Shown: positions 7,766 through 17,307 of the stretch, one piece after another | How positions within the stretch are numbered: the first letter of the stretch is position 1 | How the letters are laid out: every line of letters starts with the position of its first letter | From: SZUA-592 sp041556555 | GTDB taxonomy: Bacteria; Pseudomonadota; Gammaproteobacteria; Eutrophobiales; Eutrophobiaceae | DNA length: 64,000 bases | Assembly (NCBI GenBank): GCA_041556555.1 | Contig: JBFFIE010000002.1 | Location: 62,001 to 126,000 of the forward strand | Reading direction: 5' to 3' | The notes under the pieces: model-generated | What the model was told of the DNA's origin: nothing | The model's input: only the letters and a program-made list of their open reading frames with translations | The model's database searches: none | Position numbers and translations under genes: made by a program

Positions 7766-9226
7766 CTACTGGAGCAGCTTGAGTAACGCCCCTGTTTGGG
7801 GTTGACCCGTCGGAAACATATCATTGATCAGTCTTAATTGTTCTTCGGGGAAATTCTTGAGTGGGGAATTTTTTGCCAGCTGTGAATATGTCGTCCCTGC
7901 CTCTGCCTGTACGATGTAAATCCTGAGCGGTTTGGCTACTTCCTGTTCACCGGCGGTCATGCGGTGAAAGCTCTTGGCTGTATCCAGAAACTGTGTATCA
8001 AATTTGGCGAACAGCTTACAGTCCTTGCAAAGACCGCCAAAAATGTAGGCGCGGGTATCCAGGTAGATCACCGTAACCCTTACCGGTTTATTGTTGATCG
8101 TGGCAATCCCGGTATAGGCCTCGTTGCCGTGGATTGTTAGCGCGGTGCCACTGCCCAGTTCCTTGATGTTGAGCCGGGTCGCGATGAATTCTTTCGGACT
8201 GATGCGTTTGTTGATGTCCATGACTTCTACTTGCAGGGTTGCCTTGCCTTCAGGAGATATGGCCAGTAGCTGAGTGGGCAGGTTCCTGACATGCCAACCG
8301 GCGGGTAATTGCATGGCGATACCCAGGTCCGGGTGGTAGAAATTCCTGCCCCTGACTATGCCCTCATACGGGCTGTCACCAAATATCATTCCGTCAATCT
8401 TGTGCAGGTAGGTTTCCCGGCCGGTAAGTGTAGCGGCAGAACTCTTGTGTTTTTCTGCACTGGCAATGGTTTCCTTGAGCCGGGTGTCATTATCCGGATG
8501 GGTCGCAAACAGCCCATGATAAATATTGGGTTCCCGGCCCTCGGCCTTCGCAACTTTTTTCTCGAGTTCCTCCTGGTTTTTTAGAACGCGAATGACCTCC
8601 ATCATTGCCTGGGGATCGTAATTGCTCCTAGCCAGGTATTCTGCACCAAGCTGGTCCGCTTCCAACTCATGCTCTCGACCATAACCCCTGAGCAGGACCG
8701 TACCGAAGATCTGGCCCAGTTGTGCCCCGGTTTGCCCGACACCTGTCAAGATGGAACCGATAATCAGCCCCACGTTGGCTGCTTGTGCCGCGCTGTATTG
8801 ACGTACGGAGTGCCGGGCCGTGACATGGCCGATTTCATGACCAAGCACCGCGGCCAGTTCTGCCTCGGAATTCAGGTAGGCCATCAGACCCCGGGTGATG
8901 TAAATGTAGCCACCCGGCAAGGCAAAGGCATTGACTTCCTTGCTGTCAAGCACTGTGAAGCGGTAGATCAAATCGCTACGGTGGCTTTTGGCGGCTAACT
9001 GTTCACCGACAGACTGCACATAGGCCTGCAAATCCGGGTCTTCATAGACTTTGTATTGTTGCAGGACCTCCTGGTGAGTCTGTCGTCCGAGGGCAATCTC
9101 TTCCTGTTCGGACATGAGAACGAGGTCCTGCTCACCAGTGACCGGATTGGTGGCACAGCCACTGATAAGCAACAGTAGGACTAGGAGGGTAGGCAGGAAT
9201 TTATACATAGCGAAATAGTATGACAT
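7766..9226 (-). CDS. M48 family zinc metalloprotease, outer-membrane-type lipoprotein
   Basis: A predicted periplasmic quality-control protease related to BepA/LoiP. The 486-residue protein has a lipobox (LLISGCAT, Cys24), the zinc motif HEIGH at residues 130-134 with the following glutamate in EHELEADQLGAEYL, and a C-terminal half of about 190 residues that may bind substrate or the envelope. Lipoprotein BepA relatives act at the outer membrane on misassembled proteins. An alternative ATG six residues downstream (9208) would give a tighter signal peptide. Neither start has a strong ribosome binding site. Confidence 0.88.
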   Translation of the reverse strand: MSYYFAMYKFLPTLLVLLLLISGCATNPVTGEQDLVLMSEQEEIALGRQTHQEVLQQYKVYEDPDLQAYVQSVGEQLAAKSHRSDLIYRFTVLDSKEVNAFALPGGYIYITRGLMAYLNSEAELAAVLGHEIGHVTARHSVRQYSAAQAANVGLIIGSILTGVGQTGAQLGQIFGTVLLRGYGREHELEADQLGAEYLARSNYDPQAMMEVIRVLKNQEELEKKVAKAEGREPNIYHGLFATHPDNDTRLKETIASAEKHKSSAATLTGRETYLHKIDGMIFGDSPYEGIVRGRNFYHPDLGIAMQLPAGWHVRNLPTQLLAISPEGKATLQVEVMDINKRISPKEFIATRLNIKELGSGTALTIHGNEAYTGIATINNKPVRVTVIYLDTRAYIFGGLCKDCKLFAKFDTQFLDTAKSFHRMTAGEQEVAKPLRIYIVQAEAGTTYSQLAKNSPLKNFPEEQLRLINDMFPTGQPQTGALLKLLQ

Positions 9227-9284
9227 GCCGCTAAAAAGATCAGTTCAATAGATATGAGCTGTGGTTATGGTCACAGGCAGAAAC

Positions 9285-9310
9285 GAAAAAGGCGCCTGAG
9301 AGGCGCCTTT
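9285..9310 (-). terminator. Terminator of rpmE
   Basis: Stem AAAGGCGCCT/AGGCGCCTTT with a 3-base loop, followed on the minus strand by a T-run, lies 30 bases past the rpmE stop codon. Confidence 0.85.
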
Positions 9311-9340
9311 ATCAATGAATCCAGTTAAAAAAACGATTGA

Positions 9341-9544
9341 TTACATGCCATACTTGCGGCGGAATTTGTCCACCCGGCCTGCCGTATCGAGGATCTTCTG
9401 CTGGCCGGTGTAAAACGGATGGCATTCCGAGCACACGTCGATGTGCAGGTCCTTATCACCACTGGTAGAGCGGGTCTTGAAGCTATTGCCGCAGCTGCAG
9501 GTCACCTTGATTTCCTGATATGCAGGATGAATATCGGATTTCAT
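9341..9544 (-). CDS. rpmE: 50S ribosomal protein L31
   Basis: Ribosomal protein L31, 67 residues. It is the zinc-binding (C+) form: cysteines occur as CSC near residue 16 and CSEC near residue 37. It ends in the usual KFRRKYGM. Zinc-containing L31 is used under zinc-replete conditions and can release zinc when displaced by a C- paralogue, which is not seen here. It is a single-gene unit with its own terminator. Confidence 0.97.
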   Translation of the reverse strand: MKSDIHPAYQEIKVTCSCGNSFKTRSTSGDKDLHIDVCSECHPFYTGQQKILDTAGRVDKFRRKYGM

Positions 9545-9625
9545 GATCTTTCGGAATCTCGTCGTCTTGGTTTTCCTCAGGGGGCGGGAGTTTATGTGAA
9601 TCCTGGCCGCTTCGCAAATAGATTT

Positions 9626-10402
9626 TCAGCCTGTGAGGCTGAATTCCGCCACTACCGGGGCATGGTCCGAGGGGCGTTCCAGCTTGCGTGGTTCCTTGTC
9701 AATGTGACAGGACTTGCACAGGGACGCCAGCGCCGGGTTGACCAGGATATGATCGATACGCAGGCCACGATCACGGCGGAAGGCGGCGGCCCGGTAGTCC
9801 CACCAGGAATAGCTGTTTTCTGGCTGGGGGAACAGCCGGAAGGCGTCTTTGAGTCCGGCGTCCAGCAAGTGCCGGAATTCGGCCCGCTCTGCCGGACTGA
9901 CGTGTACAGAGCCCTCCCATTCTGCCGGATCATGGACATCGCGGTCTTCCGGGGCGATATTGAAATCTCCCAATAACAGTAAGCGCTTCTTTTTTTTCAG
10001 TAACCGTTTGACCAGTTTCAGCAGGTGCGACAACCACTCCAGTTTGTATGCGTATTTTTCCGAACCTACTGAAGAGCCGTTAGGTACATACAAATTCAGG
10101 ATGCAGGTGTCATTGATATCGGCACCAATAACCCGCTTCTGCGGATCTTCAAAATCTGGCAAAGCGGTAAATACATTTTTCGCCGCTTTGCGCGAAAGTA
10201 TGGCCACTCCGTTATAAGTCGGTTGACCGGAGTAGACAGCCTCATAACCCAGGGCCTTGATCTCATCCAGAGGAAAATTTTCATCCTTGATCTTGGTTTC
10301 CTGTAACGCCAGCACATCCACCTGATTGGTCTCCAGCCATTGCTCGACATGCGGTAGACGGACGCGCAGAGAATTGACGTTCCAGGTGGCTATCTTGAAC
10401 AT
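9626..10402 (-). CDS. xthA: Exodeoxyribonuclease III
   Basis: An AP endonuclease and 3'-5' exonuclease that acts in base-excision repair. The 258-residue protein carries the family motifs in order: NVNSLRVRLPHV, LALQETKI, LLGDFNIAP, WWDYRAAAF, RIDHILV and the terminal SDHAPV. The length and motif spacing match the Xth family. It lies just downstream of the SH3-domain gene on the same strand, with a 26-base gap. Confidence 0.96.
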   Translation of the reverse strand: MFKIATWNVNSLRVRLPHVEQWLETNQVDVLALQETKIKDENFPLDEIKALGYEAVYSGQPTYNGVAILSRKAAKNVFTALPDFEDPQKRVIGADINDTCILNLYVPNGSSVGSEKYAYKLEWLSHLLKLVKRLLKKKKRLLLLGDFNIAPEDRDVHDPAEWEGSVHVSPAERAEFRHLLDAGLKDAFRLFPQPENSYSWWDYRAAAFRRDRGLRIDHILVNPALASLCKSCHIDKEPRKLERPSDHAPVVAEFSLTG

Positions 10403-10428
10403 GAGCAGCGTCGGCTAACGGCGGGCAC

Positions 10429-11172
10429 CTATACCCGAAACCCCCCATGTCGGCGCCGGATCTTGAGGTCCATCAGGTAAAGGCCGAGCCCCGTACCCAG
10501 CAGCAGTGCAAGAATGATCCAGAGTAACAAAACCTGCAGACTGAATCCTGAACCAGGTTCGGCACGCGAAGACTTGTTTTTAACGATAGTTTCATTGAGT
10601 TCCTCGATATCCTCCATGAGCCCCTTGTTCTTCTCGGTCAGTTCATCAATCTGTTTCATCAAACCGGCTGTCTTGGAGTTCTTGTTCAGGCTTTTACGTA
10701 ATTCATCAGTCTGGCTTTGCAATTGACCGACTCGTACCCGTTCGGATTTAAGCAACTTTTTCAGTTCTTCATTTTCCTTGTTCAAGGCAACAACGCGTTC
10801 GGTGTTACTATTATCTACATTGTATTTTTCATAGTCAGCCAGTCTGGTGCTGGTGGTTTCCAGCTCGGATTCCAGTTTTTTGATTTCCTCTCTGGCCAGA
10901 TCAAGCGCAATCTGTGCGGGTGGTTCCTCACTGAGGTAGCGATTATCTACCCAACCCCGGACATTATCCTGGTCTCTGACTAGGCTCATGGCACGACCAC
11001 GTTGCACGACTTCCAGCGTCGTGCCACTGGGAATTGATTTTATGATGGCAGAATCAATGTCCTCGTTTTGATGCATTCCCACCAGCACCCTGTCATCAAC
11101 ATAGACAGTCTCTGCGGCCGCCAGTGTCAATGGCAGTATCAACAACAGGCAGGTGATAACTGTTTCTCTCAT
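10429..11172 (-). CDS. SH3-domain membrane protein of the YgiM/TIGR04211 family
   Basis: A 247-residue envelope protein with a signal peptide, a bacterial SH3 domain (roughly residues 20-85, containing VDDRVLVGMHQNEDI and GWVDNRYLSEE), a long coiled coil (roughly 90-205, rich in Glu/Lys/Leu), and a C-terminal membrane segment followed by a basic tail. This matches the TIGR04211/YgiM family. SH3b domains often bind cell-wall peptides, but the exact role is unknown. The start overlaps the end of prlC by 4 bases, which suggests coupled translation. Confidence 0.85.
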   Translation of the reverse strand: MRETVITCLLLILPLTLAAAETVYVDDRVLVGMHQNEDIDSAIIKSIPSGTTLEVVQRGRAMSLVRDQDNVRGWVDNRYLSEEPPAQIALDLAREEIKKLESELETTSTRLADYEKYNVDNSNTERVVALNKENEELKKLLKSERVRVGQLQSQTDELRKSLNKNSKTAGLMKQIDELTEKNKGLMEDIEELNETIVKNKSSRAEPGSGFSLQVLLLWIILALLLGTGLGLYLMDLKIRRRHGGFRV

Positions 11173-13217
11173 GCTGTAATTCCCGAATGTCTTAACAGAG
11201 CATCAATGCTGGGTTCACGACCACGGAATTCAATAAAGAGATCCATCGGGTCCCGCGATCCGCCCTGCTCCAGTATGGACTGCAGAAATGATCGGCCCGT
11301 ATTCTTGTTGAAGAGACCGGTTTCCTCGAAACTGGAGAACGCATCCGCAGACAGAACCTCTGCCCATTTGTAACTGTAGTAACCTGCCGCGTAGCCACCG
11401 GCAAATATGTGTGAAAAGCTGTGTTGGAAACGATTAAAGTCTGGAGGAATGACCACTGCAACGTCCTTGCGCACTTCATCAATCAGGCGCTGGATATTCA
11501 CGGAATGTGGATCCGTGTATTGAAGATGGAGCCTGAAGTCAAACAGGGCAAACTCAAGCTGCCTCACCATCTGCATTCCGGTCTGGAATGTTTTGCTGTT
11601 ATACAGACGCTGAAACAAATCATTACTGAGTTTATCACCAGTCTTGTAGTGATGTCCGACAAGATCCAGCGACTCCCTTTCCCAACACCAGTTTTCCATG
11701 AACTGGCTGGGCAGTTCCACGGCGTCCCAGGGTACACCATTGATGCCTGAAACAGCCGCATAATCGACTCGCGTTAACATATGATGCAAACCATGACCAA
11801 ATTCATGAAATAATGTGATGACTTCATCGTGTGTAAGCAGGGCCGGATCTTTACCGATGGGTGGTGTGAAATTACAGGTAAGGTAGGCCACGGGAGATTG
11901 AATCCCCTCAAGGGTTTTTTTGCGCACTACACACTCGTCCATCCAGGCACCACCACGCTTGTGTGGCCTGGCGTAAAGGTCCAGATAGAAACTTCCTCTG
12001 AGTGAATTATCCGAATCATTTATTTCAAAGAACTGTACATCCGGGTGCCAGGTTTCGACATTCTTGCGCGGTTTAATGGTCAGATCATAAAGCCGGTTAA
12101 CAATCGAGAACAATCCGTCCAGTACTGATGGAAGCGGGAAATAGGGTTTCAGTTCCTCCTGGGTGAGTTTGAATTTTTGTTGCTTGAGTTTTTCAGTGTA
12201 ATAACCGATGTCCCAGGCTTCCAATGTATCCATGGCGTATTGTTGCCTGGCGAAATCTTTAACTTCATCAAATTCCTGCTGGGCGTGAGCGCGTGAACGG
12301 TTGGCAAGGTCATTCAGGAAATCCAGAACTTCTGCAGGATCCCTTGCCATTTTTTTTGTCAGTGACAGATGTGAATAACTCTCGTAGCCGAGCAGCCGGG
12401 CGAGTCGGTATCGTGCAGCTAATATATCATGCATGATTTCGCTGTTGTCCCAGTCCTTGTTTGTTGACTGGTCGGAGGCACGGGTGACATAAGCGGTATA
12501 CATTTCCCTGCGCAAGTCTCGATTGTCCGCGTGTTGCATGACCGGTAGATAGGATGGGAACTCAAGTGTCAGCACCCAGCCATCAACCCCTTCTCTTTTT
12601 GCGGTTTGTGCGGCCAACGCAATAGCAGAATCAGGCAGGCCGTCGAGCAAGGAACGATCCTTTATGTGTTTCTTCCAGGCATGGGTGGCATCAAGCAGGT
12701 TTTCCTCGAAGCGGGTTTGCAACTTCGACAGTTTTATCTGTAGTGACTTGAAGGTCTGTCTGGATTTCTTGTCCAGTTCAATACCGGACAGGCGAAAATC
12801 TCTCAGGGCATTTTCAATGATCTTTTTCTGAGCTGTTGAGAGCGATTCGAATTCCCCGCTCTCGGCTACGGTCTTGTAGGCATGGAACAGATCCTCGTTC
12901 TGACCCAGATCGGATGAATATTCGGACAGCTTCTCAATACAGTTGTTGTAGGCCTTGCGAATTTCCTCGTTGTCAGCAACGGAATGTAGATGGCTGGCCG
13001 GTGACCAGGCCCGGTTCAGCCTGTCATCAAGTTCTTCCAGTCGCTGGATTGTATTCTCCCAGCTGATGTTGTTACGGCCCTTGACCAGTTCTTCGATTTG
13101 TTTGCGGTTGTCTGCGATCAGGTATTCGATAGCCGGTTCGATGTGTTCCGGCCTGATCCGGTCGAAGGCAGGTAAGTGCCTGTTTTCAAGCAGCGGGTTG
13201 TTCTCTGGTTTCTTCAT
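11169..13217 (-). CDS. prlC: Oligopeptidase A (M3 family metallopeptidase)
   Basis: A cytoplasmic zinc peptidase that degrades short peptides, including cleaved signal peptides. The 682-residue protein is full length for the family and has the M3 active site FHEFGHGLHHML with the downstream glutamate ligand, plus the conserved GGYAAGYYSYKWAEV segment near the C-terminus. It starts at ATG 13217 and its stop overlaps the SH3-domain gene, so the two may form a small unit. Confidence 0.96.
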   Translation of the reverse strand: MKKPENNPLLENRHLPAFDRIRPEHIEPAIEYLIADNRKQIEELVKGRNNISWENTIQRLEELDDRLNRAWSPASHLHSVADNEEIRKAYNNCIEKLSEYSSDLGQNEDLFHAYKTVAESGEFESLSTAQKKIIENALRDFRLSGIELDKKSRQTFKSLQIKLSKLQTRFEENLLDATHAWKKHIKDRSLLDGLPDSAIALAAQTAKREGVDGWVLTLEFPSYLPVMQHADNRDLRREMYTAYVTRASDQSTNKDWDNSEIMHDILAARYRLARLLGYESYSHLSLTKKMARDPAEVLDFLNDLANRSRAHAQQEFDEVKDFARQQYAMDTLEAWDIGYYTEKLKQQKFKLTQEELKPYFPLPSVLDGLFSIVNRLYDLTIKPRKNVETWHPDVQFFEINDSDNSLRGSFYLDLYARPHKRGGAWMDECVVRKKTLEGIQSPVAYLTCNFTPPIGKDPALLTHDEVITLFHEFGHGLHHMLTRVDYAAVSGINGVPWDAVELPSQFMENWCWERESLDLVGHHYKTGDKLSNDLFQRLYNSKTFQTGMQMVRQLEFALFDFRLHLQYTDPHSVNIQRLIDEVRKDVAVVIPPDFNRFQHSFSHIFAGGYAAGYYSYKWAEVLSADAFSSFEETGLFNKNTGRSFLQSILEQGGSRDPMDLFIEFRGREPSIDALLRHSGITA

Positions 13218-13262
13218 ACATTAATCGGAGTATTGATTATCTCTCTGTAATTGATAGCTATA

Positions 13263-14201
13263 TTATTGGGCCAGCCTGACGGCAATCAACCATACTGCAG
13301 GAATCCCGGTAAGAAAAAAACCGGCAATTGCAAGACGTGAGTACAGGGTCATTTTTTTGACCAATCTTGATTCGGCAAAAGCAGACAGGAGAAATGGGCG
13401 ACGACTGTCGCTGGTTTTGCCCAGAAAATGGACAGTGGGCGATCGGCGCAGCTCGTCATGATAGGCCAGCACCTCTTGCAGGGCCTTTTCTCTTACCGTT
13501 TCCCATTCTTTCATGTCCAGTTCACCATCCTGATTTTTGTCATGAACAGCCAGTAAATGATCACTTCTCATCTTCCACTCGGAGATTAATTCCCTGACAT
13601 CACGGTTAATATTGAACTCGGCGCGGTCACCGCCCCTGGTAATGAACATACCGATCGCATAGATCGGATCGCCTGGTTGCATGCGTTCCTCCGTATAGCG
13701 ATAGCGCTTCAGTCCAAGGCTTAGCCAGGCACGTTTTTTTTCTCCCTGGTAACGTACCGGGAACCGGGTCGAGCCGCGCCAAACGTCCTTGATAGAGGCG
13801 GTGACCTCGGCACCCTCGGGGTCAATAATAGCTTGCCCGGTATCGTCCTTTACAAGAAACAACTCTTCACTCTTGCTTTGCTCAACAACAGACCAGTGTG
13901 AACGTTTACCCGAGCGGCGGTAACGTTCAATCTTGTAACTGAACCAGGTGCAGATCTTTCCGGTTAATGGCCCCTTGATTGGTTTGCCATCTATCAGTTC
14001 ACAATGCCCCGCCAGCTCGGTATAGCCTTGTGCAGCCGATCGGATTTTGGAAGTCGGGGTGTCTTCTATAATGCGGGCACGTACAAGATAATAAAATGCA
14101 GCAAAGAAGCAGAAGAGGCCGAAGCCGCCCAGGTAAATAATGGTCTCCCAGAAATCGCCTGCTGGCGTATGGATGGCCCAGGCGGTAGCGTTCTCCAGCA
14201 T
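13263..14201 (-). CDS. GIDE-domain membrane protein
   Basis: A 312-residue inner-membrane protein with one membrane segment near the N-terminus (about residues 20-42), a large cytoplasmic or periplasmic domain with GIDE features (IRSAAQGYTELAGHCELIDG, then GPLTGKICTWFSYKIE), and a second membrane segment near the C-terminus. GIDE domains are named from mitochondrial MULAN-like E3 ligases, but no RING finger is present here. It lies directly downstream of lemA with a 36-base gap, a widespread pairing. Function is unknown; a role in membrane stress is only inferred from the family. Confidence 0.75.
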   Translation of the reverse strand: MLENATAWAIHTPAGDFWETIIYLGGFGLFCFFAAFYYLVRARIIEDTPTSKIRSAAQGYTELAGHCELIDGKPIKGPLTGKICTWFSYKIERYRRSGKRSHWSVVEQSKSEELFLVKDDTGQAIIDPEGAEVTASIKDVWRGSTRFPVRYQGEKKRAWLSLGLKRYRYTEERMQPGDPIYAIGMFITRGGDRAEFNINRDVRELISEWKMRSDHLLAVHDKNQDGELDMKEWETVREKALQEVLAYHDELRRSPTVHFLGKTSDSRRPFLLSAFAESRLVKKMTLYSRLAIAGFFLTGIPAVWLIAVRLAQ

Positions 14202-14237
14202 GTTGAATATTCAGGCGGTTATTATTACCCCGGATGC

Positions 14238-14810
14238 CTAACTGAACAGTGCCGTGACATCAACATCTGCCGTTTCCTCTTCACTGAATACCAGCAATTG
14301 CTTGGGACCAAAGGCAAACATGCGGGCAATGATTACATCCGGGAATTGCTCAATACGGATGTTATTGACATTGACACTTTCATTGTAAAACTCGCGCCGA
14401 TCCGCGATGGAGTTTTCCAGTTCGGAGATACGGCCCTGAAGGTGCTTGAAGGTGTCATTGGCCTTGAGATCGGGATAGGCCTCGGCCAGGGCGAAGAGTT
14501 TTCCCAGTCCCAGGCGTAGCTGGGTTTCTGCCGGACCCAGAGCACCAATGTCTTCCTGCTCACGGGCATTGGAAACAGCAGCGCGTGCCTCCATGACCTG
14601 CTGCAGGGTTTCTTGTTCATAACCCATGTATTGCTTGCAGGTCTCAACCAGTTTTGGCAATTCATCGTGACGTTGCTTGAGCAGGACATCAATATTGGAC
14701 CAGGCCCTGGACACATTATGTTTAAGTGCCACCAGGTTGTTGTAAATAACGATGGCATAAACAATAGTGGCAATGATTAATCCCAACAGGACGATACTGA
14801 AAATATCCAC
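14238..14810 (-). CDS. lemA: LemA family membrane protein
   Basis: A LemA protein of about 190 residues: an N-terminal membrane helix (IVLLGLIIATIVYAIVIYNN) followed by a long helical domain with the family pattern of NLVALKHNVSRAWSNIDVLLKQRHDELPKLVE. The most likely start is GTG at 14810, which has GGGAG ahead and puts the membrane helix at the N-terminus. The longer frame to 14957 includes non-conserved sequence. LemA proteins are widespread and of uncertain function. The partner GIDE protein follows. Confidence 0.85.
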   Translation of the reverse strand: MDIFSIVLLGLIIATIVYAIVIYNNLVALKHNVSRAWSNIDVLLKQRHDELPKLVETCKQYMGYEQETLQQVMEARAAVSNAREQEDIGALGPAETQLRLGLGKLFALAEAYPDLKANDTFKHLQGRISELENSIADRREFYNESVNVNNIRIEQFPDVIIARMFAFGPKQLLVFSEEETADVDVTALFS

Positions 14811-14972
14811 TTTATTTTCTCCCGGTTGCTGCGTTATCCCGTAAGCAGAGGCAGGTAAACAAATGCATTCTAACATACAGCTGATGGAGGTTAATTGATT
14901 TGCGCCACAGGTAAGGTCAGGCATGCTGTATAATGAATAGACAGTCACAATCACCACTCACAGGGGTTAACC

Positions 14973-15437
14973 ATGCAGGGCAACAAGAAAGTCATTGAAT
15001 ACCTTAACCGCGCCTTGAAGAATGAGCTAACGGCGATCAACCAGTATTTCCTGCATGCGAGGATGTTCAAGAACTGGGGCTATGGCGGCCTTAATGAACA
15101 TGAGTACCATGAATCGATTGATGAGATGAAACATGCGGACGCCCTGGTTGAACATATCCTGTTTCTCGAGGGCCTACCGAATCTCCAGGGTCTGGGCAAA
15201 CTGTATATCGGGGAAACGCCGCAGGAGGTACTGGAATGCGATCTGAAACTGGAAATGGAAGCAATGCCCTTGCTGCGTGAGGCGATAGCCTGTTGCGAGG
15301 AATGCCAGGATTATGTCTCGCGAGATTTGCTGGCAGGCATCCTGAAAGATGAAGAAGAGCACGTGGACTGGCTGGAAACCCAGCTTGGGCTTATTAAGGA
15401 ACTCGGTCTGGACAAATATCTACAGACCAAGGTTTAA
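14973..15437 (+). CDS. bfr: Bacterioferritin
   Basis: An iron-storage protein that oxidises and mineralises Fe(II) inside a 24-subunit shell. The 154-residue protein has the heme ligand Met52 and the ferroxidase residues Glu18, Glu51, His54, and the C-terminal EEEHVDW motif with the second set of ligands. A terminator and a possible Fur box separate it from bfd, which provides electrons for iron release. It is a typical standalone bacterioferritin. Confidence 0.97.
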   Translation: MQGNKKVIEYLNRALKNELTAINQYFLHARMFKNWGYGGLNEHEYHESIDEMKHADALVEHILFLEGLPNLQGLGKLYIGETPQEVLECDLKLEMEAMPLLREAIACCEECQDYVSRDLLAGILKDEEEHVDWLETQLGLIKELGLDKYLQTKV

Positions 15438-15472
15438 GATAACTTACTGAATATTAAATTAATTTGCACATG

Positions 15473-15496
15473 TCCCGGGCAAACCGGGATATTTTT
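15473..15496 (+). terminator. Terminator of bfr
   Basis: Stem TCCCGG/CCGGGA with a 5-base loop is followed by a T-rich run, 36 bases past the bfr stop. Confidence 0.75.
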
Positions 15497-15507
15497 TATA
15501 TATTTAT

Positions 15508-15522
15508 TGAGAATGATTTTTA
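15508..15522. promoter_or_regulatory. Possible Fur box upstream of bfd
   Basis: TGAGAATGATTTTTA fits the 7-1-7 Fur operator (TGATAAT-N-ATTATCA) at 6 of 7 and 5 of 7 positions. It lies about 50 bases upstream of bfd, a gene often repressed by Fe-Fur. No footprint or expression evidence exists here. Confidence 0.4.
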
Positions 15523-15572
15523 TTTAGATTATTATTTAAATTACATTCTATGATGATGGTTTGGAGAACTGA

Positions 15573-15782
15573 ATGATTGTTTGTCTTTGTCACGCTGTCA
15601 GTGAGCGCGATATTGCCCGGGCCGCAAGCGAAGGGGCTTCCACACTCACACACCTGTCCGAACGCCTCAACCTGGGAAGTTGCTGCGGGGCCTGCCGGGA
15701 TTGTGCTGCGGACTGCCTGGAGAAGTTATCGCAGACAAACCGTGCTGAGTCACTCTTGAAAGCCTCAACGGCGCAAGTTTGA
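15573..15782 (+). CDS. bfd: Bacterioferritin-associated ferredoxin
   Basis: A 69-residue [2Fe-2S] ferredoxin that docks on bacterioferritin and reduces the core so iron is released. The cluster cysteines are seen as MIVCLCHAVS (CxC) and LGSCCGACRDC. It is a little longer than the E. coli protein (64 residues). It is downstream of bfr behind a terminator and its own likely promoter, so it can be induced separately under iron limitation. Confidence 0.95.
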   Translation: MIVCLCHAVSERDIARAASEGASTLTHLSERLNLGSCCGACRDCAADCLEKLSQTNRAESLLKASTAQV

Positions 15783-15906
15783 CGGCCAGACTATTCGTAA
15801 AAAAAACTGTTGACCTGATGTGTAATTCATCCGCCGCGGGTGGTCATCTCCAATCATTAATCTTGCCATTCATTCAATACTTCTGAAATCCAAGGGGAGA
15901 TTCATC

Positions 15907-17208
15907 ATGAAATACGTCCGAGTCAGGCAGGCTTTTCTGGGCTTGTTATTTACAGGTTATGGCACTGCCTTGATGGCGGCTCCACCAAGCGCGGAGGAGA
16001 TGTGGGAGATCATTCAGGAACAGCAAAAAACGATTGAGGAACTCAAGTCCAAGCTAGAACAGACCGAAGAAAAGGTGACCGCAACCGAGTCCAAGGTGAA
16101 GGAGACTGAGCAGAAGGTTGAAGCGACCGCTGATGCCGTTGAGCAACAGACTTATGGGACATCCACTGCGGGCTCCTGGGCCGACCGCACATCAATCGGC
16201 GGTTACGGTGAGTTACATTATAACAATCTGAAAGACCAGGTCGGTGATAACGACCTGAACCGCGTGGATTTCCACCGCTTTGTATTGTATTTCGGGCATG
16301 AATTTAACGATGACATCCGCATGTTCTCTGAAATCGAGATCGAGCATGCCCTGGCTGGTGACGGTGCACCGGGAGAGGTAGAACTAGAGCAGGCCTGGGT
16401 TGAACTCGATATGAACAATCAGCACCGGCTGCGTGCAGGTCTGGATATCCTCCCTATTGGAATTATTAATCAGATCCATGAACCTAATACCTTTTATGGC
16501 GTCGAGCGTAATCGGGTGGAAACCGAGATCATTCCGACCACCTGGTGGGAGGCCGGTCTGGGTTTTATCGGCGAGCTGGCACCGGGTTGGAACTACGACG
16601 TGGTTGCCCACTCGGGACTTGCGGTACCGACCAACGGCAGCAGTGCCTTCCGTCCCCGTAGCGGCCGCCTGAAAGTTGCAGAAGCCGATGATCAGGGCCT
16701 GGCGTTGACCGGTCGACTCCGTTATACCGGTATTCCCGGATTGGAGCTGGGTGTTTCTACACAATATCAGAACGACATTACCGGCACGGCCGATAATCTG
16801 GATATTTCTGCTACCTTCGTCGAGGGTCATGTCGACTACAAGCATTCCAGCGGTCTTGGTCTACGCGCCCTCTATGCCCGCTGGGATATGGAGGATGGCG
16901 GCCCGACAGGCCCGGTGGCCTTTAATGCCGAGACACTCGCTGGCTGGTACATAGAACCTGCCTATCGGTTTGCGGTGCCTAATGGTGTTCCCGGGGAGCT
17001 TGGTATTTTTGCACGCTATGAGAATTACGATGAACGCAATCAACTGACTCCGCATCGCTTCGAAAACTATGATCGCTATCTGGCCGGTGTGAACTGGTGG
17101 CCGCATCCGAATGTGGTATTCAAGTTCGATGTACAGAAAGAGGATACGGATGGTCAGGTCGCTCGCCTGCTGGATGGCTTTAACCTTGGCCTGGGATACC
17201 AGTTCTAG
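15907..17208 (+). CDS. Outer-membrane porin with N-terminal coiled coil (phosphate-selective O/P-like)
   Basis: A 433-residue predicted outer-membrane beta-barrel. It has a signal peptide ending near residue 25, a coiled-coil region (about 30-80) built of EQQKTIEELKSKLEQ-like heptads, and a barrel that finishes with the aromatic terminal residue LGLGYQF. The barrel resembles the phosphate-selective porin O/P group. The substrate is not known. It lies next to the iron section and may widen uptake there, but this is inference. A strong hairpin follows. Confidence 0.82.
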   Translation: MKYVRVRQAFLGLLFTGYGTALMAAPPSAEEMWEIIQEQQKTIEELKSKLEQTEEKVTATESKVKETEQKVEATADAVEQQTYGTSTAGSWADRTSIGGYGELHYNNLKDQVGDNDLNRVDFHRFVLYFGHEFNDDIRMFSEIEIEHALAGDGAPGEVELEQAWVELDMNNQHRLRAGLDILPIGIINQIHEPNTFYGVERNRVETEIIPTTWWEAGLGFIGELAPGWNYDVVAHSGLAVPTNGSSAFRPRSGRLKVAEADDQGLALTGRLRYTGIPGLELGVSTQYQNDITGTADNLDISATFVEGHVDYKHSSGLGLRALYARWDMEDGGPTGPVAFNAETLAGWYIEPAYRFAVPNGVPGELGIFARYENYDERNQLTPHRFENYDRYLAGVNWWPHPNVVFKFDVQKEDTDGQVARLLDGFNLGLGYQF

Positions 17209-17247
17209 GTCTGAGGTGGCACAATCTACAGAATCAAAGCGACTGAC

Positions 17248-17277
17248 GGCAAAGGGCGCATACATGCGCCCTTTGCC
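17248..17277 (+). terminator. Strong hairpin after the porin gene
   Basis: A perfect 14-base inverted repeat with a 2-base spacer, GGCAAAGGGCGCAT and its complement, lies 40 bases past the porin stop. The T-run is weak. It probably ends or protects the porin transcript and separates it from the iron genes. Confidence 0.65.
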
Positions 17278-17307
17278 TATTTGGTAGCGGAAACCGATTT
17301 GAGATCC

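Noticed and set aside
9419..9976. A 185-codon plus-strand frame across rpmE and xthA
   Set aside because: Overlaps two well-recognised genes on the other strand and shows no domain.
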